Assembly (NCBI GenBank): GCA_052145115.1
Contig: JBKQPG010000085.1
Coordinates: 1-64,000, forward strand
Direction: 5' to 3'
DNA from: CAIVVT01 sp052145115
GTDB lineage: Bacteria; Acidobacteriota; Terriglobia; Bryobacterales; Bryobacteraceae
Length of the DNA stretch: 64,000 nt
Shown: one piece after another, positions 43,477 to 52,354 of the stretch
How the letters are laid out: every line of letters starts with the position of its first letter
How positions within the stretch are numbered: position 1 is the stretch's first letter
Notes under the pieces: generated by a model
Told to the model about the DNA's origin: nothing
What the model saw: only the letters and a program-made list of their open reading frames with translations
Databases searched by the model: none
Position numbers and translations under genes: made by a program

Positions 43477-44687
43477 TTGCCCTTGCCCTCCAGCAGCGCT
43501 TTCATCTTCACCGGCAATCCCACCAGGTTGATGAAGCCCAGCGCGTCTTTCTGGTCGTAGCTTGCGCCCATCGTGAAGCTCGCCATGTCCCGCGAGTACA
43601 GCGAATTCGGCGAGTGCCGCTCCAGCACCTCGATATTGCCCTTGTACAGCCGCAGCCGCACCTCGCCGCTCACCGGCTTGCTGGCTTCGGCGAAGAACGC
43701 GTCCAGAGCTTCCCTTAAGGGCGTAAACCACAGCCCGTTGTAAACCAATTCGGCGTAATCCAGCGCCAGCTTCTGTTTGTAATGCAGCGTGCTCTTGTCC
43801 AGCGCCAGCGCCTCCAGCTCGCGGTGCGCGGCATAGATCAGCGTCCCGCCCGGCGTCTCGTAACAGCCCCGCGACTTCATCCCCACAAAGCGGTTTTCCA
43901 CCAGGTCGATGCGCCCGATGGCGTGCGCTCCGCCCAGCGCGTTCAGCTTCTCCACCAGGCCCGCCGCGCTGGTGGCGCGCTTCCCGTTCAGCGACACCGG
44001 CACGCCGTGCTCGAAGCGGATCGACACCTGGGCCGGCTCGTCCGGCGCTTCCTGCGGCGACTTCGTGAGCATCCACATGTCCGCCGGCGCCGGGTTGCCC
44101 GGATCCTCCAGCGCGCCGCCCTCGTGCGAAATGTGCCACAGGTTGCGGTCGCGCGAGTAGATCTTTTCCACGCTCTGCGCAATCGGCACGTTGTGCTGCC
44201 GCGCATACGCAATCCCGTCCTCGCGCGAAATGATCGACCACTCCCTCCACGGCGCAATCACCTGCAGGTGCGGCGCCAGCGCCTTGTAGGCCAGCTCGAA
44301 CCGCACCTGGTCGTTGCCCTTGCCGGTGCAGCCGTGTGCCAGGCCGTCGCAGCCCGTCTGGAGCGCTACTTCCACCTGTTTCTTCGCCAGCAGCGGCCGC
44401 GCGATCGACGTGCCCAGCAGGTATTTCTCCTCGTACACGCTCCCCGCGCGCACGATCTTCCACACGTAGTCCCGGACGAACTCCTCCTTCATGTCGGCCA
44501 CGTGCACTTCGCTCGCGCCCGTGGCGAGCGCCTTGGCCTCCAGGCCGCTCAGCTCCTCGCCGCCCTGCCCGATGTCGCCGCACACCGCCACCACCTCGCA
44601 GCCGTAGTTCTCCTTCAGCCACGGAATGATGATCGACGTGTCCAACCCGCCCGAGTAGGCCAGCGCCACTTTTTTCGGCTTATTCAT
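43473..44687 (-). CDS. argG: Argininosuccinate synthase
   Basis: Joins citrulline and aspartate with ATP. 404 residues with the PP-loop AYSGGLDTSIIIPWLKE at the N-terminus, AHGCTGKGNDQVRFEL, and EDPGNPAPADMWMLTKSP. ATG 44687 has GGGAGAGG upstream. It lies 74 bp downstream of argF and overlaps argH by four bases. The product feeds directly into ArgH. Confidence 0.97.
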   Translation of the reverse strand: MNKPKKVALAYSGGLDTSIIIPWLKENYGCEVVAVCGDIGQGGEELSGLEAKALATGASEVHVADMKEEFVRDYVWKIVRAGSVYEEKYLLGTSIARPLLAKKQVEVALQTGCDGLAHGCTGKGNDQVRFELAYKALAPHLQVIAPWREWSIISREDGIAYARQHNVPIAQSVEKIYSRDRNLWHISHEGGALEDPGNPAPADMWMLTKSPQEAPDEPAQVSIRFEHGVPVSLNGKRATSAAGLVEKLNALGGAHAIGRIDLVENRFVGMKSRGCYETPGGTLIYAAHRELEALALDKSTLHYKQKLALDYAELVYNGLWFTPLREALDAFFAEASKPVSGEVRLRLYKGNIEVLERHSPNSLYSRDMASFTMGASYDQKDALGFINLVGLPVKMKALLEGKGK

Positions 44688-44761
44688 GAGTCCTCTCCCA
44701 ACAAGATCTTACCTGTTCGGCGCACTCCGGCCCAGCCCTGGCCGCCGCGCCGCGCCCAGGC

Positions 44762-45733
44762 TCACTCTCCCAGCAGCATGACGATCAGCGCCTTCTGCGC
44801 GTGCAGCCGGTTCTCGGCCTGGTCGAAGACCACCGCCGAGGTCGACTCCATCACCGCGTCGGTAACCTCTTCATCGCGATGCGCCGGCAGGCAGTGCAGG
44901 AACAGCGCCCCCGGCGCGGCCATGTGCATCAGGTCGATGTTCACCTGGTATGGCGCGAACACGCGCGCCCGCTCGAACGCCTCGTGCTCCTGGCCCATCG
45001 AGGCCCACACGTCCGTGTACACCGCCTCGGCCCCCCGCAGTCCCTCTTCCAGATCATTACTTATATGCACCTGGCAGCCGTTGCGCCGCGCGAATCCCTC
45101 GGCCTGCCGGAAAATGCCCGCGTCGGGCTCGTAGCCCGGCGGCGTGATCACGGTCAGGTCCATCCCCAATCGCGCGCCATCCAGCAGCAGCGAGTGCGCC
45201 ACGTTGTTGCCGTCGCCGATGAAGGCCAGCTTGTGCCCCTGCCAGCCGCCCCAATGCTCCTTCAGCGTCAGCATGTCGGCCAGCGCCTGGCACGGATGGT
45301 AGCGGTCGCTCAGTGCGTTCACCACCGGGACCTGGGCCCACGTCGCCAGTTCGTCGATCGTCGTTTGGGAGAACGTCCGGGCCACAATCAGGTCGGTCCA
45401 GCGCTCCAGATTCCGCGCCACATCCTTCACCGGCTCGCGTCCGCCCACCGGGCCGATGCTCTGGATCGTGTCGCCGCCCAGTTGCTTGGCCGCCACCTCG
45501 AAAGTGATGCGCGTCCGCAGCGACGGCTTCTCGAACAACAGGCTCAGGATGCGCCCTTTGAGAAACCCGCGATAGGCCCCCGGACGGCGCTTCACGTCCG
45601 CCGCAAGTTCAAGCGCCTGAAGGAGTTCTTCCTGCGTCAGGTCGAAGTCGCTAGCCACGTTTCCAGCCGCGATGCGCGCTGCGCCCTGGAGCGGCAAAGC
45701 CTGTGTCATAGAGGAGCTCGATTCGTCGTCCAT
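44762..45733 (-). CDS. argF: Ornithine carbamoyltransferase
   Basis: Makes citrulline from ornithine and carbamoyl phosphate. Motifs: FEKPSLRTRITFE (carbamoyl-phosphate loop, SLRTR in place of STRTR), SDRYHPCQALADMLT and FLHCLPAHRDEEV. The 323-residue length includes a ~25-residue N-terminal extension; a start at the internal Met 9 is possible, and neither start has a clear Shine-Dalgarno. ARG boxes lie directly over the upstream start, supporting ArgR control of the cluster. Confidence 0.95.
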   Translation of the reverse strand: MDDESSSSMTQALPLQGAARIAAGNVASDFDLTQEELLQALELAADVKRRPGAYRGFLKGRILSLLFEKPSLRTRITFEVAAKQLGGDTIQSIGPVGGREPVKDVARNLERWTDLIVARTFSQTTIDELATWAQVPVVNALSDRYHPCQALADMLTLKEHWGGWQGHKLAFIGDGNNVAHSLLLDGARLGMDLTVITPPGYEPDAGIFRQAEGFARRNGCQVHISNDLEEGLRGAEAVYTDVWASMGQEHEAFERARVFAPYQVNIDLMHMAAPGALFLHCLPAHRDEEVTDAVMESTSAVVFDQAENRLHAQKALIVMLLGE

Positions 45734-45766
45734 GAATACTTATTCAACTATATGAATAATTACACA
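45733..45766 (-). promoter_or_regulatory. Tandem ARG boxes at the argF start
   Basis: TGAATACTTATTCA (45733-45746) is a perfect match to the ARG-box core TGAAT-N4-ATTCA. A second, weaker copy (TGAATAATTACACA) starts 20 bases on at 45753. About two helical turns between centres is the arrangement ArgR hexamers use. The first box begins on the argF start codon itself. Confidence 0.82.
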
Positions 45767-45810
45767 ATTTGCGCCGCACCGCAACCTCGCCCGTGAAAAA
45801 GCGGTGTTTT

Positions 45811-46950
45811 TCACGCTCCGCGCCGGAGGATTTCCATGAAAATCGCGGGGATTTCGAACACCGCGCGGTTGTTGGCGGCCGCCGCGCACATGCGCATTTT
45901 ATTCAGTCCGTCGCCCGCCAGGATCTGCTCCTCCACCGTCCGGGCGATGTGGCGGAAGCTCTTCAGCACGATTCCGTAGCCGTTTTCGGTGAGCCACTCG
46001 GCGTTGTAGCGCTCCTGGGGCAGGGTCAGGGCATTGCGGACGGTGATGCAGGGCAGCCCCATGTGCACCGCCTCGCTCAGGCTCCCGGGCCCCGGCTTGC
46101 CGATGAAAAAATCAGCAAGCCGCATGTAATAAGGCACTTGCGAGGTAAAGCCGACCACGTGGCGGCGCAGGTTGCCGGGTGCCGTGCGGAGCGTCTTCTC
46201 AAGCTTGGCGCTGCGCCCGGCGATGAGGATCAACTGCAGGTCGGCGGAGAGCGGCTCCAGCCGCTGCGCGATCCGGGCCATGGCCTTGGAGCCGTACCCG
46301 CCAAACAGCACAAGTCCTGTCACTACATTGGGATCCAGGCCCAGCTTGAGGCGTTCGGCGGTGCGGTCCAGGACCGGGAGATCGTAAAACGCGGGCTGCA
46401 GGATCATCCCCGAAGCCAGGAACACCCGTTCCGCCGGATGACCCATGGCCCGCGCCTGCGCGACGGCGCGCGGCGTTCCGCAGATGAAATACTGCGCTTG
46501 GCGCTCCATCCAGAAATGCGGCGGATAATCCGCAAGATCCGTCAGGACAGTCACATACGGGCGTCCCGGGGCCACCCGGCGCCAGGCGTCGTAGAGCGCC
46601 CGGTTGAAATTCGGCACCAGGCTCACGGCCATGTCCGGCAGCCGGCCCTGCCACGAGTTGCGCAGCAGCCGCACCTCGGAGCGATGGTACAGGCGGATCA
46701 GCCGCTGCATCACCCGCAGGCTGCGCTTGGAGCCCAGGGTCCAGCCGCGGCGCAGCATGCGGTTATAGAGCTCCTGCAGATCGACTCTCAAAACCTTGCG
46801 GAAGACGTCCACCGGGTCGAGCACCTCCCGGAGGTGCAGCAGGCGCGCTTCCAGCGACGGGAAATCCTTCTCGATGATCGACTTAAGGGCGGTCGCCGCG
46901 GCCCGGTGCCCGCCCCCGGCGTCGAAGTAGATGAGATCGATGGTGGCCAT
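45811..46950 (-). CDS. MGDG-synthase/MurG-like (GT28) glycosyltransferase
   Basis: A 379-residue enzyme that probably transfers a sugar to diacylglycerol or a related lipid. The N-terminal domain has YFDAGGGHRAAATALKSII, a glycine-rich loop typical of monogalactosyldiacylglycerol synthases. The C-terminal nucleotide-sugar domain has GLVLFGGYGSKAMARIA and GKPGPGSLSEAVHMGLPCI. ATG 46950 opens at the fold, making an upstream in-frame ATG unnecessary. It is separated from argF by 77 bp on the same strand, with no sign of an operon. Other lipid or cell-wall acceptors remain possible. Confidence 0.78.
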   Translation of the reverse strand: MATIDLIYFDAGGGHRAAATALKSIIEKDFPSLEARLLHLREVLDPVDVFRKVLRVDLQELYNRMLRRGWTLGSKRSLRVMQRLIRLYHRSEVRLLRNSWQGRLPDMAVSLVPNFNRALYDAWRRVAPGRPYVTVLTDLADYPPHFWMERQAQYFICGTPRAVAQARAMGHPAERVFLASGMILQPAFYDLPVLDRTAERLKLGLDPNVVTGLVLFGGYGSKAMARIAQRLEPLSADLQLILIAGRSAKLEKTLRTAPGNLRRHVVGFTSQVPYYMRLADFFIGKPGPGSLSEAVHMGLPCITVRNALTLPQERYNAEWLTENGYGIVLKSFRHIARTVEEQILAGDGLNKMRMCAAAANNRAVFEIPAIFMEILRRGA

Positions 46951-47244
46951 CCGTGACGTTCTCACCTATTGTATCCGGGCGGGCGGCCGCGCCGCCGCTG
47001 ACCCAATCGTCTAAGTGACTCTTTTTGCATGGGCTTGTTCCCGGCCGGCGGGTTCGGCCCGACGTCCGGGCAGGGCGCCAGGGGCTGGAAAACCGGACCC
47101 GCATCCCCGAAATTCGTTGGCCTTCGTAGCCTGTCGGGGGGAGTGGCAGGGGTGGACCGGACGCGCATAGTGGAAGGTGAGGACGGGCCAACCATCCCGC
47201 AGGGTGGACCATCCCCAGAAAGAATCCTAGGAGACTCAATACCC

Positions 47245-47412
47245 ATGAAGAAGTTAGTTGCTGTTGTGATGTTCGCCGTCTTCTCGACGCTGTGCTTCGC
47301 TCAGGCTCCGGCCGCGACGGACACCACCAAGACGACCAAGAAGGCGACCAAGGCCAAGACGACCAAGGCCAAGAAGACCACCGCGAAGAAGACCACCGAA
47401 GCGCCGAAGTAG
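47245..47412 (+). CDS. Small secreted Lys/Thr/Ala-rich protein
   Basis: 55 residues. The signal peptide is MKKLVAVVMFAVFSTLCFA; the mature 36 residues are almost wholly Lys, Thr and Ala (KKATKAKTTKAKKTTAKK), strongly basic and probably disordered, resembling histone-H1-like tails. AGGAG lies at 47229-47233. Role unknown; periplasmic binding of acidic polymers is one possibility. The 294 bp upstream shows nothing else. Confidence 0.65.
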   Translation: MKKLVAVVMFAVFSTLCFAQAPAATDTTKTTKKATKAKTTKAKKTTAKKTTEAPK

Positions 47413-47439
47413 TATTCGCGCCCGATTCAGTTATCTTTT

Positions 47440-47479
47440 CAAGAGGCCGCGCGGCTCGCAAGGGCTGGGCGGTCTCTTG
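47440..47479 (+). terminator. Hairpin after the small basic protein
   Basis: CAAGAGGCCGC pairs with GCGGTCTCTTG (one mismatch) around an inner GC-rich loop, followed by TCGTTT. It lies 28 bases after the stop. Confidence 0.5.
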
Positions 47480-47637
47480 TCGTTTCGGCAGTGCAGCCAC
47501 GCCGGGTCCGCGCCGCCCGCTCGCCGCCCAACGGGGCGGATCGATTTCTGCTAAATTGGGATTTCAAGCCATTCAATGAGAATTGTGGTTTTTTTCACGG
47601 CTTCTTGACATAACCCGCTCACACTGAAGCTGGGACA

Positions 47638-48174
47638 ATGTCCGGTCTAGCGCAAGTCGTTCTGAATTCCATCTCGCGGCGCGATCACGTGATCATGCGC
47701 AAGCTGCATCGGTGGTCTGCGCCAAAATGGTTCCGGATGTGGATGATTTGTGCGACGCGCGGCGGAGACGGCTGGCTGTGGTACGTGCTGGGCGCGTTCC
47801 TGCTCACCTTCGGCGGTGCGCAAGCTCGGCTGGTGGTGGCCGAGAGCGGCTTCGCGGCGGGCATCGGAATCGTCGTTTTCCTGGGTTTGAAGCGTGCCGC
47901 GGGCCGGCGCCGGCCGTGCGCGCTGGAGCCGCATTGCTGGTCCACGCTGCTCCCGCCGGACCGCTTTTCGTTCCCCTCGGGCCATAGCATCACGGCTTTT
48001 GCGATCTGCACGCCGCTGGTGCTGCAGTATCCGGCCGCCGCGCCGGGCATCTTGTTCTGCGCCGTGAGCATCGCGGTCTCGCGCATCATCCTGGGCATGC
48101 ACTTCCTGAGCGACGTGGTCGCGGGCAGCGTGCTGGGGTGGATGCTGGGGCTGGCCGTGCGGCAGCTCTTTTAG
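47638..48174 (+). CDS. PAP2-superfamily membrane phosphatase
   Basis: 178 residues with four or five hydrophobic segments and all three acid-phosphatase motifs: KRAAGRRRP, FPSGHS, and SRIILGMHFLSDV with the catalytic His pair. It could dephosphorylate phosphatidic acid, phosphatidylglycerol phosphate or undecaprenyl pyrophosphate; the sequence does not decide. ATG 47638 is the only plausible start; TTGACA at about 47606 could be a -35. Confidence 0.87.
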   Translation: MSGLAQVVLNSISRRDHVIMRKLHRWSAPKWFRMWMICATRGGDGWLWYVLGAFLLTFGGAQARLVVAESGFAAGIGIVVFLGLKRAAGRRRPCALEPHCWSTLLPPDRFSFPSGHSITAFAICTPLVLQYPAAAPGILFCAVSIAVSRIILGMHFLSDVVAGSVLGWMLGLAVRQLF

Positions 48175-48250
48175 CGCTCCGGCGCGAGCCTCTTTTCGAC
48201 TCATAAATTGCTGTTTCTCAACGCCTTGCATTAAGATGGTGGGTACCCTT

Positions 48251-49423
48251 ATGCTGCGTTTCGAAACCGCCGGAGAGAGCCATGGAGAATGCCTGATCGC
48301 CACCTTGACGGGGCTGCCGGCGGGGGTGCCGATTCAAGTGGCGGCGCTGAACCGCGAATTGTGGCGGCGGCAGCAGGGCTACGGGCGCGGCGGGCGGATG
48401 AAGATTGAGCACGACGAGGTCGAAATCCTCTCCGGCGTGCGGCATTCCAAAACCACGGGCGCGCCGGTGGCGCTGATGATCCGCAACCAGGACTGGCAGA
48501 ACTGGACCGCGGCGCTGCCGGTGGAAGCGGGGCCGGAGAGCGAGTCGAAGAAGAAGCCGCTGACGCGGCCGCGGCCGGGGCATGCCGACCTGGCGGGGGC
48601 GATCAAGTACGATTTCCACGACGCGCGGCCGATCCTGGAGCGGGCCAGCGCGCGGGAGACGGCGGCGCGGGTGGCCGCGGGGGCGGTGGCGCGGCAATTC
48701 CTGGCGCAATTCGGCATCGAGATTGCGAGCCACGTGGTACAGGTGGGTTCGGCGCGGCTGGAGCGTGAGGCGGCGTGGGAGGAGATCGCGGAGCTGGCGC
48801 GCCGGGACGAGGTGCTGCTGGGGTGCGTGGACGAGGCGGCCGAGGCGCGGATGAAGGCGCGGGTCGATGAGGCCTATCGGACGGCCGATACCGTGGGCGG
48901 GATTTTCGAGGTGCGGGCGCGCCACGTGCCGGTGGGGCTGGGGTCGCACATCGCGTGGGATGCGCGGCTGGACGGGCGGCTGGCTCAGGCGATGATGTCG
49001 ATCCAGGCGGTCAAGGGGGTGTTGATCGGCAGCGCCGACGAGGCGGCGGTGAATTTCGGCTCGAAGGTGCAGGACACGATCGGCTACGACCGTGCGCGGC
49101 GCGCCTTCACGCGCGGGTCCAACAATGCGGGCGGGCTGGAGGGGGGCATCACGACAGGGCAGGAGATCGTGGTGCAGGGCCTGCTGAAGCCGATCTCGAC
49201 GCTGCGCAAGCCGCTGGAGAGCGCGGATTTGCAGACCAAGGAGCGGGCCTTGGCGGCGTACGAGCGCAGCGACGTGTGCGTGGTGCCGGCGGCGGGCGTG
49301 ATCGGCGAGGCGATGGTGGGGCTGGTGCTGGCGCAGGCCTTTCTTGATAAATTTGGAGGGGATAGCCTGAAAGAGACGCGACGGAACTTCGACGGCTACA
49401 TCGAACAGATTAAGGAGTTCTGA
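48251..49423 (+). CDS. aroC: Chorismate synthase
   Basis: FMN-dependent last enzyme of the shikimate pathway, forming chorismate. 390 residues. Start chosen at ATG 48251, which begins MLRFETAGESHGECL, the conserved N-terminal signature; GTG/ATG codons a few residues upstream add nothing conserved. Further motifs are RPGHADLAGAIKYD, SARETAARVAAGAVARQFL and NNAGGLEGGITTGQEIV. Four bases separate its stop from a GTG that precedes def, so aroC-def-fmt is probably one transcript. Confidence 0.97.
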   Translation: MLRFETAGESHGECLIATLTGLPAGVPIQVAALNRELWRRQQGYGRGGRMKIEHDEVEILSGVRHSKTTGAPVALMIRNQDWQNWTAALPVEAGPESESKKKPLTRPRPGHADLAGAIKYDFHDARPILERASARETAARVAAGAVARQFLAQFGIEIASHVVQVGSARLEREAAWEEIAELARRDEVLLGCVDEAAEARMKARVDEAYRTADTVGGIFEVRARHVPVGLGSHIAWDARLDGRLAQAMMSIQAVKGVLIGSADEAAVNFGSKVQDTIGYDRARRAFTRGSNNAGGLEGGITTGQEIVVQGLLKPISTLRKPLESADLQTKERALAAYERSDVCVVPAAGVIGEAMVGLVLAQAFLDKFGGDSLKETRRNFDGYIEQIKEF

Positions 49424-49442
49424 CCAGGTGGGGCCGCAAACC

Positions 49443-49955
49443 ATGATTCACACGATCGTCAAGTACGGCGATCCGGTATTGGAGACGCCGGCCGCGGCGG
49501 TGCGCGAATTCGGCACGAACGAGCTGCGCGAGCTGGTGGAGAGCATGTTCGAGACGATGTACGCGTCCAAGGGACTGGGCCTGGCGGCGCCGCAGATCGG
49601 CGTCTCCCAACGTGTGGCCGTGATCGACACCTCGGCCGGGCAGGACCCGGCGGCGCGGCTGGTGCTGATCAATCCGGAAATCGTCGCCCGGGAAGGCAAG
49701 CAGGTGGGCGAGGAGGGGTGCCTGTCGATTCCCGGCTTCCGCGAGGAGGTCAAACGGGCGCTGAAGGTGCGGCTGCGGGCGCAGAACGTGGCGGGCGATT
49801 GGTTCGAGACCGGGGCCGGGGAGCTGCTGGCGCGGGCGCTGCAGCACGAAGTCGACCACCTGGACGGGATCCTGTTTCTGAGTCACATCAGCCTGTTGAA
49901 ACGCGACCTCATCAAACGCAAGATTCGCAAGCTGGCCAAGGCCGGCGAGTGGTAA
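49443..49955 (+). CDS. def: Peptide deformylase
   Basis: Metalloenzyme removing the formyl group from nascent N-termini. 170 residues from ATG 49443 (AGGTGGGG upstream; GTG 49428 is an alternative). The three motifs are intact: GLGLAAPQIG, EEGCLSIP (metal ligand C93) and QHEVDHLDG (H135, E136, H139). Its partner fmt begins 14 bp downstream, the classic def-fmt arrangement. Confidence 0.97.
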   Translation: MIHTIVKYGDPVLETPAAAVREFGTNELRELVESMFETMYASKGLGLAAPQIGVSQRVAVIDTSAGQDPAARLVLINPEIVAREGKQVGEEGCLSIPGFREEVKRALKVRLRAQNVAGDWFETGAGELLARALQHEVDHLDGILFLSHISLLKRDLIKRKIRKLAKAGEW

Positions 49956-49969
49956 TCTCTCGGAAGGCG

Positions 49970-50920
49970 ATGAATGTTGCCTTTCTGGGCACTCCACAAT
50001 TCGCGGTTCCAACCCTAGAAGCCATTCTCGCGGCGGGGCACGCGGTGGCGGCCGTGTATACGCAACCTGACCGGCCGAAAGGGCGCGGGCAGGAGCTGGC
50101 GTTTTCGCCGGTGAAGGAAGCGGCGCTGCGGCTGGGGCTGGAGGTGCGGCAGCCGGAGCGCATCCGCAGGCCGGAGCCGGTGGCGGAGCTGGACGCGCTG
50201 CACGCCGACGCGATTGTGGTGGTCGGGTACGGGCAGATTCTGCCGCAGGCGATCATCGACCTGCCGCGGCTGGGCGTGGTGAACGTGCATGCGTCGCTGC
50301 TGCCGCGCTGGCGCGGGGCGGCGCCGATCCAATGGGCCATTGCGGCGGGCGATACAGTGACCGGCGTCACGACGATGATGATCGACGCGGGCCTGGATAC
50401 GGGCGATATTCTGCTGCGGGCCGAGACGGCGATCGGCGGGGAAGAGAACGCGCTGGAGCTGAGCCGGCGGCTGGCGCCGATGGGGGCCAAGCTGCTGGTC
50501 GAAACGCTGGAGTTGCTGGAACGCGGGGCGTGCCCGCGGACGCCGCAGGACAACGCCGCGGCGACGCAGGCGCGGATGCTGAAAAGAGATGAAGGCCTGA
50601 TTGACTGGCGGCGGCCGGCGCGCGAGATTTTCAACCGGGCGCGCGGATTTGTGCCCTGGCCGGGGGCGTGGACGTGGTTCCGCGGCGAGCGGTTCAACGT
50701 GTGGAGGTGCCGGCCGGTGGCGGCGAGCGAATGGATTGCCGGCGAGGCGCTGGCGCCGGGATGGGTGCGGGCGGTGGATAAACGGCTGCTGGCCGGGACG
50801 GGCGCGGGCGTGCTGGAGTTGCTGGAAGTGCAGGTGGAGGGGCGGCGGAGGGTGAGCGCGGCGGCGTTCGTCAACGGCACGCGGATGACGGGGGACGACA
50901 TGCTGGGCGAGCACGCGTAA
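49970..50920 (+). CDS. fmt: Methionyl-tRNA formyltransferase
   Basis: Formylates initiator Met-tRNA using 10-formyl-tetrahydrofolate. 316 residues. MNVAFLGTPQFAVPTLEAIL opens the Rossmann domain, VVNVHASLLPRWRGAAPIQWAI carries the catalytic Asn/His, and MMIDAGLDTGDILL follows. The C-terminal OB-fold domain ends in AFVNGTRMTGDDMLGEHA. The last ~81 bases of the gene recur after the patatin gene (52355-52438), and a 21-base core recurs at 51288-51308. Confidence 0.96.
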   Translation: MNVAFLGTPQFAVPTLEAILAAGHAVAAVYTQPDRPKGRGQELAFSPVKEAALRLGLEVRQPERIRRPEPVAELDALHADAIVVVGYGQILPQAIIDLPRLGVVNVHASLLPRWRGAAPIQWAIAAGDTVTGVTTMMIDAGLDTGDILLRAETAIGGEENALELSRRLAPMGAKLLVETLELLERGACPRTPQDNAAATQARMLKRDEGLIDWRRPAREIFNRARGFVPWPGAWTWFRGERFNVWRCRPVAASEWIAGEALAPGWVRAVDKRLLAGTGAGVLELLEVQVEGRRRVSAAAFVNGTRMTGDDMLGEHA

Positions 50921-50947
50921 GCCCGGCGGCGCGGCCTGCCGAAGCGA

Positions 50948-51175
50948 TCAATCGCCCCGCAGCCTGCGCATCAGTTTCGCGGCGGTCGCTTTGCCGCGGA
51001 TCGGCTTTGCCCGCTGCGTGTGATTGAGCCACTCCTGCATGGTCGGCCGCTCAGCCGCGCGCTCTAGTTCGCGCCTGACATACTTGGACAGGCTCATCCC
51101 CTCGCGCGCCGCACGGGATTTCAAGATGCGGCACACGGACTCCGGGACATCCCGCACCTGGATCATTTTGCTCAT
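50948..51175 (-). CDS. FitA/VapB-type RHH antitoxin, orphan
   Basis: A 75-residue protein from ATG 51175 (ATG 51166 is an alternative). MIQVRDVPESVCRILKSRAAREGMSLSKYVRRELERAA is the ribbon-helix-helix unit of FitA-like antitoxins; the C-terminal tail (MQEWLNHTQRAKPI...) would bind a PIN toxin. No toxin gene follows: downstream is fmt on the other strand. A broken VapC gene lies 4 kb away at 55051-55273, but nothing proves that they were partners. Confidence 0.75.
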   Translation of the reverse strand: MSKMIQVRDVPESVCRILKSRAAREGMSLSKYVRRELERAAERPTMQEWLNHTQRAKPIRGKATAAKLMRRLRGD

Positions 51176-51287
51176 GCCCCGAGTATAAAAAGATGTGCGG
51201 CACATGCCAATGCGAGGCGCTACGCAGCAGTGTTTCGCACACCAGGACGCAGAGCGCCCGAGACGCCTGTGTGGCAGAGGCGTGGCA

Positions 51288-51308
51288 TTCGTCAACGGCA
51301 CGCGGATG
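51288..51308 (+). repeat. Core of fmt 3'-end repeat
   Basis: A 21-base exact copy of fmt positions 50867-50887 (TTCGTCAACGGCACGCGGAT + G), inside a longer partial match (GCATTCG...GACGAC). It lies between the orphan antitoxin and the patatin gene. Confidence 0.75.
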
Positions 51309-51397
51309 GCCGACGACTGCCTGCCCAAGCGCTGCTATGATGTGCCTACCAGAGAAAGCAAATTCAATTACGATCGAGCGTCAGGAGGAGGCGGAAG

Positions 51398-52342
51398 ATG
51401 GCGGGAATCGTCCTGGCATTGGGCGGAGGCGGCGCGCGCGGGTTGGCCCAGATCGGGGTGCTCGAGGTGCTGGCCGCCAACGGCATCGCGGTGCGGGCGG
51501 TGGCCGGCACGAGCGTCGGCGCGAAGGTGGGCGCGTTCGTGGCGTGCGGCGTGCCGGTGGCCGAGATGGTGGAGCTGGCCACCAGCTTCGACTGGAAGCT
51601 CACCATGCAGTTGTTCCTGCCCGATCTGCCCACGGGGGGACTCATCTCCGGCAAACGAATCCTGCAGTGGCTGAAGGACAAACTGGGCGAGGACAGGGCC
51701 ATCGAGCGGCTGGCCGTGCCGTATGTGGCTATCGCCACCAACCTCGAGAGCGGTGAGGAAGTGGTGATCGACCACGGCCCGATCACCGAGGCGGTGCGAG
51801 CGAGCATCTCGCTGCCCGGCACGCTGGCCCCGCTCCGGCTCGGCGAGCTGGTAATGGTCGACGGCGGCGTCGTGAACCCGATCCCCTTCGACGTGGCCCG
51901 CCAGCGCTTCGGCGGTCCGGTGGTGGCGGTGGCGGCGCACGGCGGCGCCCAGGCCTGGGAGCGGCGCCGGCCGCGCCAGCGGCGGCTGGAGTGGAAGGAA
52001 CGGGTGCATCAGTTGCTGGCCGAGGCGTGGATGAAGGGCGCGCGCGACATGCGCGAGGGGCTGGAGGCGCAGGCGGAGGCGCTGGGGGAGTCCGGGGAGG
52101 AGGCCCGCGTGTGGCACGCGCGCCTGGTGATGGAGCGCAGCCTGGAAATCGGCGGTATGGAACTCATCCGCCTGCGGGCCGCCGTGCAGCCGCCGGACCT
52201 GACGCTGGTCCCCGACGTGGGCGACATCGGCACGCTGGAGTTCTACCGGGCCAAGGAGGCGATCGAGGCCGGGCGGGCCGAGGCCGAGGCCAAGCTGGAG
52301 GAGCTGTTGCGGCTGGCCGGCCAGGTGGGGGCGGCGAGCTGA
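51398..52342 (+). CDS. Patatin-like phospholipase
   Basis: A 314-residue serine hydrolase. The oxyanion loop is LGGGGARGLAQIG (~8-20), the nucleophile is S39 in GTSVG, and the catalytic Asp is D155 in MVDGGVVNPIP, so the Ser-Asp dyad is complete. There is no signal peptide, so it is cytosolic or membrane-associated. Residues ~190-250 are charged and helical (KERVHQLLAEAWMKGARDMREGLEAQ). GGAGG precedes ATG 51398. It is flanked by copies of the fmt 3' end. Patatins occur as phage-defence effectors, but no cyclase is adjacent. Confidence 0.87.
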   Translation: MAGIVLALGGGGARGLAQIGVLEVLAANGIAVRAVAGTSVGAKVGAFVACGVPVAEMVELATSFDWKLTMQLFLPDLPTGGLISGKRILQWLKDKLGEDRAIERLAVPYVAIATNLESGEEVVIDHGPITEAVRASISLPGTLAPLRLGELVMVDGGVVNPIPFDVARQRFGGPVVAVAAHGGAQAWERRRPRQRRLEWKERVHQLLAEAWMKGARDMREGLEAQAEALGESGEEARVWHARLVMERSLEIGGMELIRLRAAVQPPDLTLVPDVGDIGTLEFYRAKEAIEAGRAEAEAKLEELLRLAGQVGAAS

Positions 52343-52354
52343 TCGGGGCGCTGC

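Noticed and set aside
42088..44622. One continuous 844-codon minus-strand frame reading through argH and upstream
   Set aside because: The first ~380 codons are argG read in the wrong frame; the real argH starts at GTG 43476.
51398..52342. CBASS effector (CapV) for the patatin gene
   Set aside because: No CD-NTase, E1/E2 or JAB genes nearby.
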